Assembly (NCBI RefSeq): GCF_003477705.1
Contig: NZ_QUDV01000015.1
Location: 1-28,693 of the forward strand
DNA length: 28,693 nucleotides
Reading direction: 5' to 3'
Origin: Dorea sp. AF36-15AT
Lineage (GTDB): Bacteria > Bacillota > Clostridia > Lachnospirales > Lachnospiraceae
Both the position numbers and the translations under genes were made by a program. Every line of letters begins with the position of its first letter. Positions within the stretch are counted from its first letter, which is position 1. The notes under the pieces are model-generated. The model searched no databases. It was not told where the DNA came from and saw nothing but the letters and a program-made list of their open reading frames with translations. This document shows positions 28,651 through 28,693 of the stretch, piece after piece.

Positions 28651-28693
28651 ATGCGCTTTTATATAGTAACTATTAACTTTAGATTCAAAGGAG

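Overview
The window is the left part of an integrated, tailed, siphovirus-type prophage in a low-to-moderate GC Firmicute. Small zinc-ribbon and 'DUF551' type proteins, strong AGGAGG ribosome binding sites and the tRNA cluster suggest a gut clostridium, probably Lachnospiraceae. This host assignment is inference from protein style; nothing in the window names the species.

Layout: 1-516 is a host tRNA cluster (Val partial, Tyr, Thr, initiator Met, Phe, Lys). The phage probably starts at the 3' end of tRNA-Lys. 527-2457 is the integration region: a terminator, TGTCTC repeats, a leftward tyrosine integrase, a putative small RNA with a divergent promoter, and a leftward PH-domain protein. 2629-3982 is the lysogeny control region: an XRE regulator, an 18-bp palindrome, a CI-like repressor (leftward) and a Cro-like gene (rightward) separated by divergent promoters and three operator-like repeats. 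4057-4764 is a leftward membrane-protein 'moron' with its own promoter. 4847-13225 is the early region: many small overlapping ORFs, an HUH-type Rep beside a cluster of inverted repeats, a degenerate RNase H-fold protein, HTH/cysteine-cluster proteins, a shortened PAPS-reductase-like protein, a ParB-like protein, zinc-ribbon proteins, a lipoprotein and a sigma-like late regulator. A terminator at 13267 closes the early region. 13320-26337 is the late region: HNH nuclease, putative cos, TerS, TerL, portal, a MuF head protein with a C-terminal zincin-like toxin domain and a possible immunity gene, scaffold, capsid, connectors, tail tube, frameshifted tail chaperones, tape measure, Dit and a Gp37-like tail protein.

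26338-28564 is the most striking part. A tail-tip gene is followed by a convergent, promoterless, start-less alternative C-terminal coding cassette and then by a second, complete tyrosine recombinase. Imperfect 21-bp inverted repeats (18/21 identical, 13-bp perfect core) lie inside the tail gene and just beyond the silent cassette. The reading frame is preserved across the repeat, so inversion of about 0.65 kb would exchange one roughly 108-residue tip domain for another. This is read as a self-contained host-range switch. Holin, endolysin and attR are not in the window and should lie to the right.

How it fits together: the CI/Cro region decides lysogeny, the early operon replicates the genome (HUH Rep) and ends with a sigma-like activator that should turn on the late operon. 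The late operon builds an HK97-type head and a flexible tail, carries a toxin on the MuF protein, and has a switchable receptor-binding tip.
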